Source: Deltaproteobacteria bacterium RBG_13_43_22
Lineage (GTDB): Bacteria; Desulfobacterota; RBG-13-43-22
Assembly: GCA_001797675.1 (NCBI GenBank)
Contig: MGQB01000023.1
Location: 1 to 64,000, forward strand
Direction: 5' to 3'
Length of the DNA: 64,000 nucleotides
The notes beneath the pieces were generated by a model. It made no database searches, had not been told where the DNA came from, and saw nothing but the letters and a program-made list of their open reading frames with translations. Of this stretch, positions 41,649 to 49,976 are shown piece by piece. A program made the position numbers and the translations under genes. Position 1 is the first letter of the stretch; each line of letters starts with the position of its first letter.

Positions 41649-43649
41649 TTAAGATAAAAGAGCGGGAATATTTCCCATTGGCAGTGTGGAGGGCAGACAC
41701 AGGGTGAATTTGGTTCCTTCATTGACCTTGCTTTCCACTTCAATGGTCCCTTGATGATCCAACATGTTTTGATAGGCAATAAATAACCCAAGTCCGGTTC
41801 CATTATGAAGACTACTTTTATGCTTGGTAGTAAAATAAGGATCAAATATTTTATGAATGATGGGCTGGGGGATTCCCGGTCCGTTATCTTTAATATCAAT
41901 ATAAATTTTTTGAATTTTTCCTTTTTCCATCATTTCTGTTGTACTGATTTCTATCCTTCCTCCATTGGGAGTGAATTCAACGGCATTGGATAGAAGGTTT
42001 AAAATAACCTGCTTCATTTTTTCGGGGTCCATCCATATCAGGCCAATCCGGGGATTAAAATTTTTGACAATCTCGATGTGTTTTGATTTGGTTTGGGGGG
42101 AGATCAATAGGATCATTTTTTCTATCAAGCCGTGAAGATCCGCCATCTCACAGCAGGATTCCTTGGTTTTAACCAGATCAAGAAGCTCGGTAAGCAGGTT
42201 GTTTACCCGATTGGTCTCTTCTAGGGCAATATTATAAAAATCTTTTTTAAACTCTTCGTCATCATACTTTTGGGGCAGCATCTGAATAAAGGTCCTGATG
42301 GCCACCATTGGGTTTTTGATTTCATGGGCCAGCCTGGCCGCCAAATTACCGAAGAAGGAGAGTTTCTCGGCACGGCCGAGCAGGTCCTGCGATGTCTTTA
42401 ATTCTTCCATCTGTTTCTGAAGTTGATAATAGAGTTTGGCATTTTCTATGGCTATGGCAATCTGGGGAGCAAAAACTTCCAGGGTCTCCCGAATTTCCTT
42501 AGGGATGCCCTGAGTGTCATTAGAGTCGGTGGCGATTACTCCGATAACCCTGGATCGGGTTATCAGGGGAACTACATATACGGAGGTGGGTTTCCCTATA
42601 ATTAAAACGATATTCTCTCTGTTCAATAAAGAATTATCCACTTCGGGAACATACTCCGACTTTCCGGTATTGGCCACCCTGGCTATGATGTTGCTGACAC
42701 GGGTTAAGGGGACCGTATAATTTTTAATTTCGGTTGGGACTTCACCCGGGAAACCCACTGCAAATAAATATTCCAGATACCCTTTTTCCTCATTAACCAG
42801 CATAATCAAGGCACGATGAATTTGACAGACACTGGAAAGAATATTCATGATAACAGTAAGTAATTGATTTATATCCAAAACAGACAGGATGGCCTTTCCA
42901 GTCTCCTGTATGGCTATAAGCTGTTTGATTTTATAATTCAATTCCAGATTTAAGCGATTCACCTCATCATATTTTTCTTCGATTATTTTCTTATCTTCCT
43001 CCATTTCCATGATGGTTTCCATAAGGACTGATTTGGGAGAAAAGACTCGAGAATAAAACTCATGGAATTTATTCCTAAGAGGCCATTTTAAATGATATTC
43101 ACAATATGGGGCTCCGTCGAAATAACAACATATTTCTCGAAGGGTGAGAGGATTCCCCTTCCATATGAGTGGGAAAAAAGTATATACTCCCTGATTCATT
43201 AAGCATAAATCTTTTGTTGTTTCCATTTGGGGATTCCAATATAAACGAACAGTGGCCTCATCTCTTTTGATTTCCACAAGTTCCACTTTTTTATTTCGAT
43301 TCCACTTATCATTGATTTTTTGAGCCTGCTTGATTGCTTTTGGGGTGGACCAAAATGACTTTATAATAATCCCCTGAACGTATCCGAGAGTGGTTTTCTC
43401 AACTGAATACCTGGCAATTTTAAAAGCAGCCAGTTCATCATTAAGAATTATTCTGGCTCTTCTGTATAATTCAGTTGCTATGGTGCAGGAGATCCAATTA
43501 TTTGGGTCTCTTAAATAATCTTCGGGGTCGTTACATGTATCGATTTCCGGATCCAAATTTTTCAGAAGCTCGGAACAATCTCCATGGTTATGCTCCTTAA
43601 TATAATCAATAATTGCTCTTGAATTTATACAACCTACCTCTTTTTTCAT
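41649..43649 (-). CDS. sensor histidine kinase with V4R-like and GAF domains
   Basis: The 666-residue kinase has no membrane helix and so is probably cytoplasmic. The N-terminal 200 residues end in CCYFDGAPYCEYHLKW, a Cys-rich V4R-like or heme-NO-like sensory signature. A coiled coil (about 220-250), a GAF domain (about 260-410) and a HisKA domain with phospho-accepting His in RLAHEIKNPMVAI follow. The HATPase has N-box NLLSNAVEFT, G1 DNGPGIP and G2 NGTGLGLFIA. All catalytic boxes look intact. It is the third gene of the operon that faces the NtrC-type regulator at 46575, its likely partner. The Cys cluster suggests a redox, metal or small-molecule signal. Confidence 0.88.
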   Translation of the reverse strand: MKKEVGCINSRAIIDYIKEHNHGDCSELLKNLDPEIDTCNDPEDYLRDPNNWISCTIATELYRRARIILNDELAAFKIARYSVEKTTLGYVQGIIIKSFWSTPKAIKQAQKINDKWNRNKKVELVEIKRDEATVRLYWNPQMETTKDLCLMNQGVYTFFPLIWKGNPLTLREICCYFDGAPYCEYHLKWPLRNKFHEFYSRVFSPKSVLMETIMEMEEDKKIIEEKYDEVNRLNLELNYKIKQLIAIQETGKAILSVLDINQLLTVIMNILSSVCQIHRALIMLVNEEKGYLEYLFAVGFPGEVPTEIKNYTVPLTRVSNIIARVANTGKSEYVPEVDNSLLNRENIVLIIGKPTSVYVVPLITRSRVIGVIATDSNDTQGIPKEIRETLEVFAPQIAIAIENAKLYYQLQKQMEELKTSQDLLGRAEKLSFFGNLAARLAHEIKNPMVAIRTFIQMLPQKYDDEEFKKDFYNIALEETNRVNNLLTELLDLVKTKESCCEMADLHGLIEKMILLISPQTKSKHIEIVKNFNPRIGLIWMDPEKMKQVILNLLSNAVEFTPNGGRIEISTTEMMEKGKIQKIYIDIKDNGPGIPQPIIHKIFDPYFTTKHKSSLHNGTGLGLFIAYQNMLDHQGTIEVESKVNEGTKFTLCLPSTLPMGNIPALLS

Positions 43650-43677
43650 TGAGGCGTTCCTCTTAAATTACCTACAG

Positions 43678-45258
43678 TTACCATGTTAAATTACGTCTGC
43701 TTCTTTGATCTGACATCCCTTCCCTGTATTTCTTTGTCAAATTTGGTAGTAATTCCCGGAATTTCTCTAAACTCGGTCCACGAACATTGAATATGCTCCT
43801 TTTTGGGTCTTGGTAGCAAATAGTTGGAATAAATGGATCCAGTAATGCTTCACTTGGAAGTCGAAAAAAAGGCATCATATTCACAATCGTTGCCTGGAAT
43901 TTTGGGGTAGAGTAAGAAAGGTTAAAGATTTTCTGAATATAAGCAAGGATAGTTTCAAAAGAAAGATCTTTGGAGGGCTGCCTCACAATATTTTGGCCAA
44001 AAACTCCATCATTGTCAAAAATTAAGTTTGGTATGGAGATGATATCCTTATAAAGTTTCGTCTTTGGATATACCCTGCACTCTCCAATTTTAAAAATGAA
44101 ACCTCCCGGACCTTTATATTCAGAAAGACGTTTCGCAAAATTTAAACTTTCCTCTAGATTTTTTTCCGTATCGCCAGGATACCCAGCGATCATGAAAACC
44201 ATTATTGGTATTTCATTCGATACGGCCTCTTTGAATATAGCTACAGCATTATCAATATATTTTTGATAATGAACTCGATCTCTGACCTTATTCATCCGTC
44301 TTAAAGTTTCATAACTCGCGGATTCAAGTCCAAGAGCTATAATTCCAAGAATTTCTGAGTATTTAGAGATTATTGAGGGATCTAAAACATCACACCGGGT
44401 TTCAAAATTAATTTTCAATCCCAATGATCTAATTAATGGCAATATCTTAAAGGATTGAAAAAGGGCATCACTGACCAGTAAGGTATGGGTATTGCTTTCT
44501 TGAGATAAATTCGATAAATCTCGCAATATTATTTCCGGAGGGACTTCTTTTCTTTGGGGTCGAATAAATTCTTCCATACAAAAATTGCATTGATAGGGAC
44601 ACCCTCGGCTGAAAGCGTAGGGTAAAATATCATAGGCTTTAGGGTATCTTAATAGTTCTAACTTGATATAGGCTTTTTGTTTAAGATTAAATCGTTCCCT
44701 TTTGTTGGTTAGATAAATCTTCCCTTTTTTTCCCCAAGCTGAATTTGGGACATCCTCATTCAACGGATTTTTACCCTTTTCTAATAGCTGGACAATCTTA
44801 AGAGTGGGTATCTCCCCCTCCCCGATAACAATCAGATCAACTGCCGATGTTCTAGCAAAGATTTCTTCATAATAGATAGTTGGGAAATATCCCCCCAAGA
44901 AGATAAATATTTCAGGATCACTGGCTTTGATAAGCTCGCACAAATTGATAACTTCTTCAGCCTGAGCTATCGCCGTACAGGAAATACCTATTCCTTTGGG
45001 TTTAAGATTGGAAATATCTTGTAAGAGTTTTCGATAGATTTCTTCTTTTCCTTCTTGGTTGAGTGGCAACCCCAGGTCTACAGGTATAGAAATAATCTCA
45101 ATATCTATTTCAGGTAGGTTGGCTTTAACAAAACTCCCCACTTCCATGAGGGGTAAGGGATAGGCAGGAACGTACATATCAATATTTTTGGAAATAGGTT
45201 CAATTAATAGGATCAACAATACCTCTTTCCTTAATAATTTTTTATGAAATCCCTTCAA
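43678..45258 (-). CDS. B12-binding-type radical SAM protein
   Basis: The 526-residue protein has an N-terminal B12-binding-like Rossmann domain (about 20-180), then the radical SAM motif Cys-x3-Cys-x2-Cys in RGCPYQCNFCMEE near residue 220, with GLESAS and MNKVRDRVHY-type barrel segments after it. Members of this class methylate unactivated carbons, close rings or modify lipids. The frame starts at 45258 and overlaps the acyltransferase end by 17 bases; a TTG at 45219 after AAGGAAAGAGG may be the true start. It is in one operon with an LpxL-type acyltransferase, which suggests lipid or polyketide-like chemistry. Confidence 0.85.
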   Translation of the reverse strand: MKGFHKKLLRKEVLLILLIEPISKNIDMYVPAYPLPLMEVGSFVKANLPEIDIEIISIPVDLGLPLNQEGKEEIYRKLLQDISNLKPKGIGISCTAIAQAEEVINLCELIKASDPEIFIFLGGYFPTIYYEEIFARTSAVDLIVIGEGEIPTLKIVQLLEKGKNPLNEDVPNSAWGKKGKIYLTNKRERFNLKQKAYIKLELLRYPKAYDILPYAFSRGCPYQCNFCMEEFIRPQRKEVPPEIILRDLSNLSQESNTHTLLVSDALFQSFKILPLIRSLGLKINFETRCDVLDPSIISKYSEILGIIALGLESASYETLRRMNKVRDRVHYQKYIDNAVAIFKEAVSNEIPIMVFMIAGYPGDTEKNLEESLNFAKRLSEYKGPGGFIFKIGECRVYPKTKLYKDIISIPNLIFDNDGVFGQNIVRQPSKDLSFETILAYIQKIFNLSYSTPKFQATIVNMMPFFRLPSEALLDPFIPTICYQDPKRSIFNVRGPSLEKFRELLPNLTKKYREGMSDQRSRRNLTW

Positions 45259-46219
45259 AAACCGGCTTCATCCAAGCAGGAGACCTTAATTCGCTCACAG
45301 GAACAGCCCGACCTTCCACTTTCTCGATCTCAGAAACTTTTTTCCATTGATACCATTCTTCCGGGTGATGGTAAATATATTGTTCGAGATATCTTAGCAC
45401 CAATTCTCCGCCTGAACTATTTCCTGTCTGCCCTAACGCGTTAACGATTTCATCCCATGAATGGGCAATAAACTTATATCCTTGGTTATTTATCCTCCTC
45501 ATAACAGCAAAAACAAGAGAGGCTTTTCCTCTTTTTATTAAGGTGTTAATAGTTTTATCCAAATGAATGCGTTTTCCCAAAAAAGATACTTCCTGATTTA
45601 ACGACGGCCTCCATGCCTCTATCTCGTCACACTGGGTGATTACGATCCTGTTTTCTCTCAGATTTTCCAAAATAGCTTTCACGATATTAGAACAATGATT
45701 AGCATCAATAATTTTGAATGACATCTTGCCGGCCAATTCACTGGAGATTTTTCTAAGATGTTCAGAAGAAAATTTGGCTATAATTGTAACAGGATAGTCC
45801 TGGGCGGCTAAATATGTGGGAATGAATTCGATTCCTCCAAAATGGCCGGTTACCAGGAGCACCCCTTTACCCTTAGCAATCCCTTGCTCAATAGCTGCAA
45901 TACCATCAGGCTTGATATAACGATTAAAAAAGTTTTTCAACTTCTCGACTGAGGTATAAACATTGAAAATTTTTTCATAATAATGCCATAATATACCCTG
46001 AAAAACCCCTCGGATAATAGTCTTTTTTTCAAATCGCCCTTTTTGCTTATCAAAAACCATTTTAACGGCCTCTTTAATCTTTTTTTTCTCTTTTCGTTTA
46101 ACGAGGAAGAATAAATTTCCCAGAACCATGATATAAAAAAAGGCAAAATTCCAGCCCAGTTTTTGACATAATAGAATGTTAATTTTCCATTGGAGAAAGC
46201 TGCTCAGGCTTAGTTGCAT
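45242..46219 (-). CDS. LpxL/HtrB-type lipid acyltransferase
   Basis: The 325-residue protein belongs to the lysophospholipid/lipid A acyltransferase family. It has an N-terminal membrane helix (about residues 20-40) and the catalytic H-x4-E motif in VTGHFGGIEFIPTY. The second block QCDEIEAWRPS and the RINNQGYKFI segment also fit. The usual role is secondary acylation of lipid A at the inner face of the membrane, but specialised members acylate other lipids. ATG 46219 follows a strong AAGGAGG; the frame to 46273 is extended and not supported. It is the first gene of the five-gene operon behind the sigma54-type promoter. Confidence 0.85.
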   Translation of the reverse strand: MQLSLSSFLQWKINILLCQKLGWNFAFFYIMVLGNLFFLVKRKEKKKIKEAVKMVFDKQKGRFEKKTIIRGVFQGILWHYYEKIFNVYTSVEKLKNFFNRYIKPDGIAAIEQGIAKGKGVLLVTGHFGGIEFIPTYLAAQDYPVTIIAKFSSEHLRKISSELAGKMSFKIIDANHCSNIVKAILENLRENRIVITQCDEIEAWRPSLNQEVSFLGKRIHLDKTINTLIKRGKASLVFAVMRRINNQGYKFIAHSWDEIVNALGQTGNSSGGELVLRYLEQYIYHHPEEWYQWKKVSEIEKVEGRAVPVSELRSPAWMKPVFEGIS

Positions 46220-46257
46220 AAAAATATCCTCCTTGTACAAAATACAATTTAGGGTAT

Positions 46258-46273
46258 TGCAAAAAACATACAA
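46258..46273 (-). promoter_or_regulatory. candidate sigma54 promoter of the acyltransferase operon
   Basis: On the minus strand TTGTATG-TTTT-TTGCA has a perfect -12 element and a weak -24 element, with TG instead of GG. The predicted start is near 46246, about 27 bases before the ATG at 46219. It lies about 92 bp from the centre of the palindrome at 46355-46372. Confidence 0.5.
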
Positions 46274-46354
46274 AGCTTTTCCGCCTAAGATAAAATAAAA
46301 TAAATTGAAATTATAGGCAGTTATATTTCCAGAATCCTTAGTTATTTAGAAAGT

Positions 46355-46372
46355 TGCACAGAATTTTGTGCA
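46355..46372. promoter_or_regulatory. TGCACA-N6-TGTGCA palindrome, probable activator site 1
   Basis: TGCACA (46355-46360) and TGTGCA (46367-46372) are perfect inverted arms with a 6-base spacer, GAATTT. The site is in the gap between the divergent acyltransferase operon and the NtrC-type regulator gene. The identical arms and spacing recur at 48048-48065. It is the likely binding site of the regulator. Confidence 0.75.
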
Positions 46373-46574
46373 TCTCGGTAAAATTTTTGGGCAGTCTTTT
46401 TCTCTTGACTTGTTAAATAATTTCCAAGTATCTGAAAGAGGAGGAGATAAAACCGGTAACTGTTTGGTTTATTGAAATTTAAAACTTTCTCTGAGGGAGG
46501 TTACCAGATAAAGAAAATTTTTTAAACTGGGAAACCTATCGGACCAAACCTTTTTCTTTCTTAAGGAGGATCGG

Positions 46575-47924
46575 ATGGAAAACAAACCAACTGTTTTAGT
46601 GGTTGATGATGAATTCGGAGTCCTTCAATCCTTTAAAATGGTTTTAAAAGATGAATTTAACGTTCTGCTCGCCGCAACAGGGGCCGATGCCATAGATCTC
46701 TTTAATAAAAACGCCGTTGATCTTGTTCTGCTCGACATCCTCTTGCCTGATATTAACGGCCTTGATTTATTAGAAAAATTAAAAGATTTAGATTCGAGCA
46801 TAGAGATTATTATGATCACGGCGGTTAAGGATATTCAGACAGCGGTAAAGTCCATTCGAATGGGGGCTTATGATTATATCGTTAAACCCTTTGATGTGAT
46901 TGAAGTCCTCAAAGTCATTAAACGGGCACTTGAAAAACGCGACCTCATCAGAAAGGTCATTTATCTAAAAAACGAGCTGGTTCGATTTAATTATTTCGAG
47001 GAGATGGTCGGTCAGGATGAAAAAATGATCAGGGTTTTTGAACTGATATCGATGTTTTCGCAAACGGACGGCACGGTACTCATTCAAGGAGAAAGCGGAA
47101 CGGGAAAGGAATTGGTAGCCAGGGCCATCCATAACCGGAGTAATCGGAAAGACCAACCCTTTGTGGTCATTAACTGTGCGGCAATACCACCGACTTTAAT
47201 GGAAAGTGAAATTTTTGGATACCAAAAAGGGGCTTTTACGGGGGCTTCAACTACGGTGATCGGAAAGCTGGAAATCGCCAATAAGGGCACGGTCTTTCTG
47301 GATGATATTGATTCTCTTACCATCGCTATGCAAAGCAAACTACTTAGAATTATTCAAGAAAAAGAATTTGAAAAGATTGGAAGCCGGAAGATTGTTAAAC
47401 TGGACGTTCGGTTTGTTGCGGCTTCAAATAAAGACCTTCTTCAAATGACTGCCAAGGGGGAATTCAGGGAGGATCTTTTTTATCGGTTAAATGTTTTACC
47501 CATAGACCTGCCCCCTTTAAGAAAGAAGAAAAAAGATATCATAATATTGGTTAAGCACTTTTTGGAATTATACTCGAGGAATACGGGAAATCCGGTTAAA
47601 GAAATTTCCCGGGAAGCTATGGAAGTGCTGATAAAATACGATTGGCCGGGCAATGTCAGAGAACTTAAAAATCTGGTTGAACGATTAACGACCATTGTCA
47701 AAGGTTCGGTGATTAACCTTGCCGATGTTTCACTATTAACTAATCGTAAAAAGGGCGATATTCAAGGGACGAGATTAAAGGAGGCCGTTAATCTATTTGA
47801 AAAAAAATATATCACCGAAGTCCTTGAAAAAGTAAGTTTTAATAAGGGTGAAGCGGCTAAGATGTTAGGAATTCATCGCAATACCCTGATTAATAAATTA
47901 AATGAATTAGGAATCAAGTTTTAG
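46575..47924 (+). CDS. NtrC-type sigma54-dependent response regulator
   Basis: The 449-residue protein has a receiver domain (about 5-120) with phospho-acceptor Asp54 (VLLDILLPD), an AAA+ domain (about 135-375) with Walker A GESGTGKE and the sigma54-contacting GAFTGA loop, and a C-terminal Fis-type helix-turn-helix (KGEAAKMLGIHRNTLINKL). ATG 46575 follows AAGGAGG. The kinase at 41649 in the divergent operon is the probable partner. Twin TGCACA-N6-TGTGCA sites lie on both sides of the gene and both face sigma54-type promoters. Phosphorylation should switch on the acyltransferase operon and the HD-GYP gene. Confidence 0.95.
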   Translation: MENKPTVLVVDDEFGVLQSFKMVLKDEFNVLLAATGADAIDLFNKNAVDLVLLDILLPDINGLDLLEKLKDLDSSIEIIMITAVKDIQTAVKSIRMGAYDYIVKPFDVIEVLKVIKRALEKRDLIRKVIYLKNELVRFNYFEEMVGQDEKMIRVFELISMFSQTDGTVLIQGESGTGKELVARAIHNRSNRKDQPFVVINCAAIPPTLMESEIFGYQKGAFTGASTTVIGKLEIANKGTVFLDDIDSLTIAMQSKLLRIIQEKEFEKIGSRKIVKLDVRFVAASNKDLLQMTAKGEFREDLFYRLNVLPIDLPPLRKKKKDIIILVKHFLELYSRNTGNPVKEISREAMEVLIKYDWPGNVRELKNLVERLTTIVKGSVINLADVSLLTNRKKGDIQGTRLKEAVNLFEKKYITEVLEKVSFNKGEAAKMLGIHRNTLINKLNELGIKF

Positions 47925-48047
47925 GTTAATAAAAAATCCAAACCTGATAGTCGAGAATTATTAGAAAGTTTCACCGGACGGCTTTCCTGCAACGGTATTT
48001 TCTTTTTTTCCCCGTTTACCCCTCTTTTTTTTGAAGTTTTCAAGCAA

Positions 48048-48065
48048 TGCACAAAAAAATGTGCA
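48048..48065. promoter_or_regulatory. TGCACA-N6-TGTGCA palindrome, probable activator site 2
   Basis: TGCACA (48048-48053) and TGTGCA (48060-48065) with an AAAAAA spacer repeat the site at 46355-46372. The arms extend to AATGCACA and TGTGCATT, an 8-bp perfect match. It lies about 81 bp upstream of the -24 element at 48137 and 302 bp before the HD-GYP start codon. Confidence 0.78.
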
Positions 48066-48135
48066 TTCATAATAAAAAATAATAAAAAAATTTAATCATA
48101 TTTTAAATATTTACGTAAAATCAATAAGTTAATGA

Positions 48136-48151
48136 TGGCATGTTTACTGCA
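48136..48151 (+). promoter_or_regulatory. sigma54 promoter of the HD-GYP gene
   Basis: TGGCATG-TTTA-CTGCA matches the -24/-12 consensus TGGCACG-N4-TTGCW at ten of twelve fixed positions, with the invariant GG (48137-48138) and GC (48149-48150) ten bases apart. The predicted start is near 48162, giving a leader of about 200 nucleotides. Confidence 0.75.
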
Positions 48152-48249
48152 TTTTATTGTTTTCATACAACACGCTGTTATCTTAGTTGAAATAGGAAAA
48201 AGACCCATCAGGTTGGGGTTCAAGTCTAAGGATATAGATATTATTAAAT

Positions 48250-48303
48250 TTCGTCGGCAACTCCAGCCGATAAAGCAATACCCCTCCCAGGGGGGACGAC
48301 GAA
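48250..48303 (+). other. structured leader RNA candidate
   Basis: Within the HD-GYP leader TTCGT (48250-48254) can pair with ACGAA (48299-48303) and enclose two stems, CGGC/GCCG (48255-48269) and CCCC/GGGG (48281-48294). This three-way junction resembles a small riboswitch-like fold, but it does not match the c-di-GMP-I consensus I know. The rest of the 47925-48366 gap is A/T-rich and holds the activator site and the sigma54 promoter. Confidence 0.35.
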
Positions 48304-48366
48304 TGCTAAATCTTTACATGTTCGGGTCCGGCAACTAAGTATTTAGAACTCTGATATGGAGTGGAG

Positions 48367-49926
48367 ATGGATAATAACATTTTGAAAAAAGGTCATATTT
48401 TATTAAAAAAAACTTCTGATTTATTAAAGGAACAAGGGAAATCCTCGGTAGATCCCTTCGTGTACAAGATCATGGAAAAACTATCCTCCACCCAAAAGGA
48501 ACTGAAAGCTGCCAAGGAGGAACTTCATCTCAAAAAAAAGGACTTGGCTGTAACGGAAATCGACCTGAAAAATGACGAAAGTTCATTTAAATTAATTTTT
48601 GAGCAAGCCCCGATTGGCGCGGCCGTTGTGTGCCTGGATTTACAGTTTAAACGGGTGAATAAAAAATTTTGTCATATGCTCGGTTACACGGAAAAGGAAT
48701 TAACCTCGATGAAATTTCCGGACATCACCCATCCGGATGAATTGGAAAAGGACCTCGATTGGGTCAGGAGGCTGAAATCAGGGGAAATAGAATATATCGA
48801 TATACAAAAACGTTTTATTCGAAAAGATGGCGGTTTTATCTGGACACACCTGACAGTCCACCTGATAAAAAACAGCGAAGGCCTCCAGATCCACTTTCTT
48901 CCCATGATATTGGATATCACCCACCAAAAAATTTCCGACCAAAAATTAATTGAAAGTGAAGAACGGCTTCGCCTTGCCTTTGAAAATGCCAATGACGGCG
49001 TATGTCTGGTGGACTCACGGGGCAAACATATTGAAGTCAATAACCGTATGTGCGAGCTGTTCGGCTACACTAAGGAAGAACTTAAAAAGATGACGGTAAA
49101 CGATATTACCCATCCGGAAGACCGGTATATCAGTCAGGAGTTTATTAAGCGAAGCTTATTAGGAGAAAACGGAAGGGCCGTGTTCGAAAAACGTCTTATT
49201 CATAAAAAAGGGGATCTCATCTGGGGACGGGTATCCAGTTCCCTGGTAAGGGATAGCCAAGGGACCCCCCTGTATTTCATTTCCCACATTCAGGATATTA
49301 CCCTAAAAAAAATGTCAGAAGAACAGGTTGAAACAAACCTGGATAAACTCAGGAAGGCTATGGGTGGAATTATTCAAGCCATGTCCTTGACCGTCGAAGC
49401 CAAAGACCCGTACACTTCCGGTCATCAGCGCCGTGTAGCCAACCTGGCCCGTACTATTGCCCAGGAGATGGGGCTCTCAATAGATCAGGTGGACAGTATT
49501 CGCATGTCCGGAGCAATTCACGATATAGGAAAAATTTCTGTGCCGTCCGAAATCCTCAGTAAACCCAGCAAATTATCCGATTTGGAATTCAGCCTGATTA
49601 AAAACCATCCGAGTGTGGGGTATAATATCTTAAAAGATATAGATTTCGCTTGGCCGATTGCCGAGATTACCTTGCAACATCATGAAAGAATTAACGGCTC
49701 CGGATATCCAAAAGGCATTTCCGGAAAAGAGATACTCCTGGAGGCCAAAATCCTGGCTGTGGCCGATGTAGTGGAGGCCATTGCCTCTCACCGTCCTTAC
49801 CGCCCGGCACACACGATTGACGTGGCCCTCAATGAAATTACTCAAAATAAAGGCATCCTTTATGATCCCGAAGTGGTGACGGCCTGCCTGAGGGTTTTCA
49901 GGGAAAAAAGATATCAGCTTAATTGA
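48367..49926 (+). CDS. PAS-PAS-HD-GYP cyclic-di-GMP phosphodiesterase
   Basis: The 519-residue protein has a short N-terminal coiled coil (about 20-65), two PAS domains (about 70-190 and 200-315) with PAC-type ends, and a C-terminal HD-GYP domain (about 330-510). HD-GYP marks are SGHQRRV, the metal-binding HDIGKISVP, HHERINGSGYPKG and ADVVEAIASHRPYR. It should hydrolyse c-di-GMP to GMP. No receiver or membrane helix is seen. ATG 48367 is preferred to GTG 48361; GGAG precedes it. It has its own sigma54-type promoter and shares the activator palindrome with the acyltransferase operon. Confidence 0.9.
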   Translation: MDNNILKKGHILLKKTSDLLKEQGKSSVDPFVYKIMEKLSSTQKELKAAKEELHLKKKDLAVTEIDLKNDESSFKLIFEQAPIGAAVVCLDLQFKRVNKKFCHMLGYTEKELTSMKFPDITHPDELEKDLDWVRRLKSGEIEYIDIQKRFIRKDGGFIWTHLTVHLIKNSEGLQIHFLPMILDITHQKISDQKLIESEERLRLAFENANDGVCLVDSRGKHIEVNNRMCELFGYTKEELKKMTVNDITHPEDRYISQEFIKRSLLGENGRAVFEKRLIHKKGDLIWGRVSSSLVRDSQGTPLYFISHIQDITLKKMSEEQVETNLDKLRKAMGGIIQAMSLTVEAKDPYTSGHQRRVANLARTIAQEMGLSIDQVDSIRMSGAIHDIGKISVPSEILSKPSKLSDLEFSLIKNHPSVGYNILKDIDFAWPIAEITLQHHERINGSGYPKGISGKEILLEAKILAVADVVEAIASHRPYRPAHTIDVALNEITQNKGILYDPEVVTACLRVFREKRYQLN

Positions 49927-49976
49927 AAGAATTCCTATTGAACATGGATAGCGAGCGAACTACCAAAAATAAACCT

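Noticed and set aside
48132-48338. 68-codon frame in the HD-GYP leader
   Set aside because: It starts inside the sigma54 promoter, so it would not be transcribed whole, and has no ribosome binding site.
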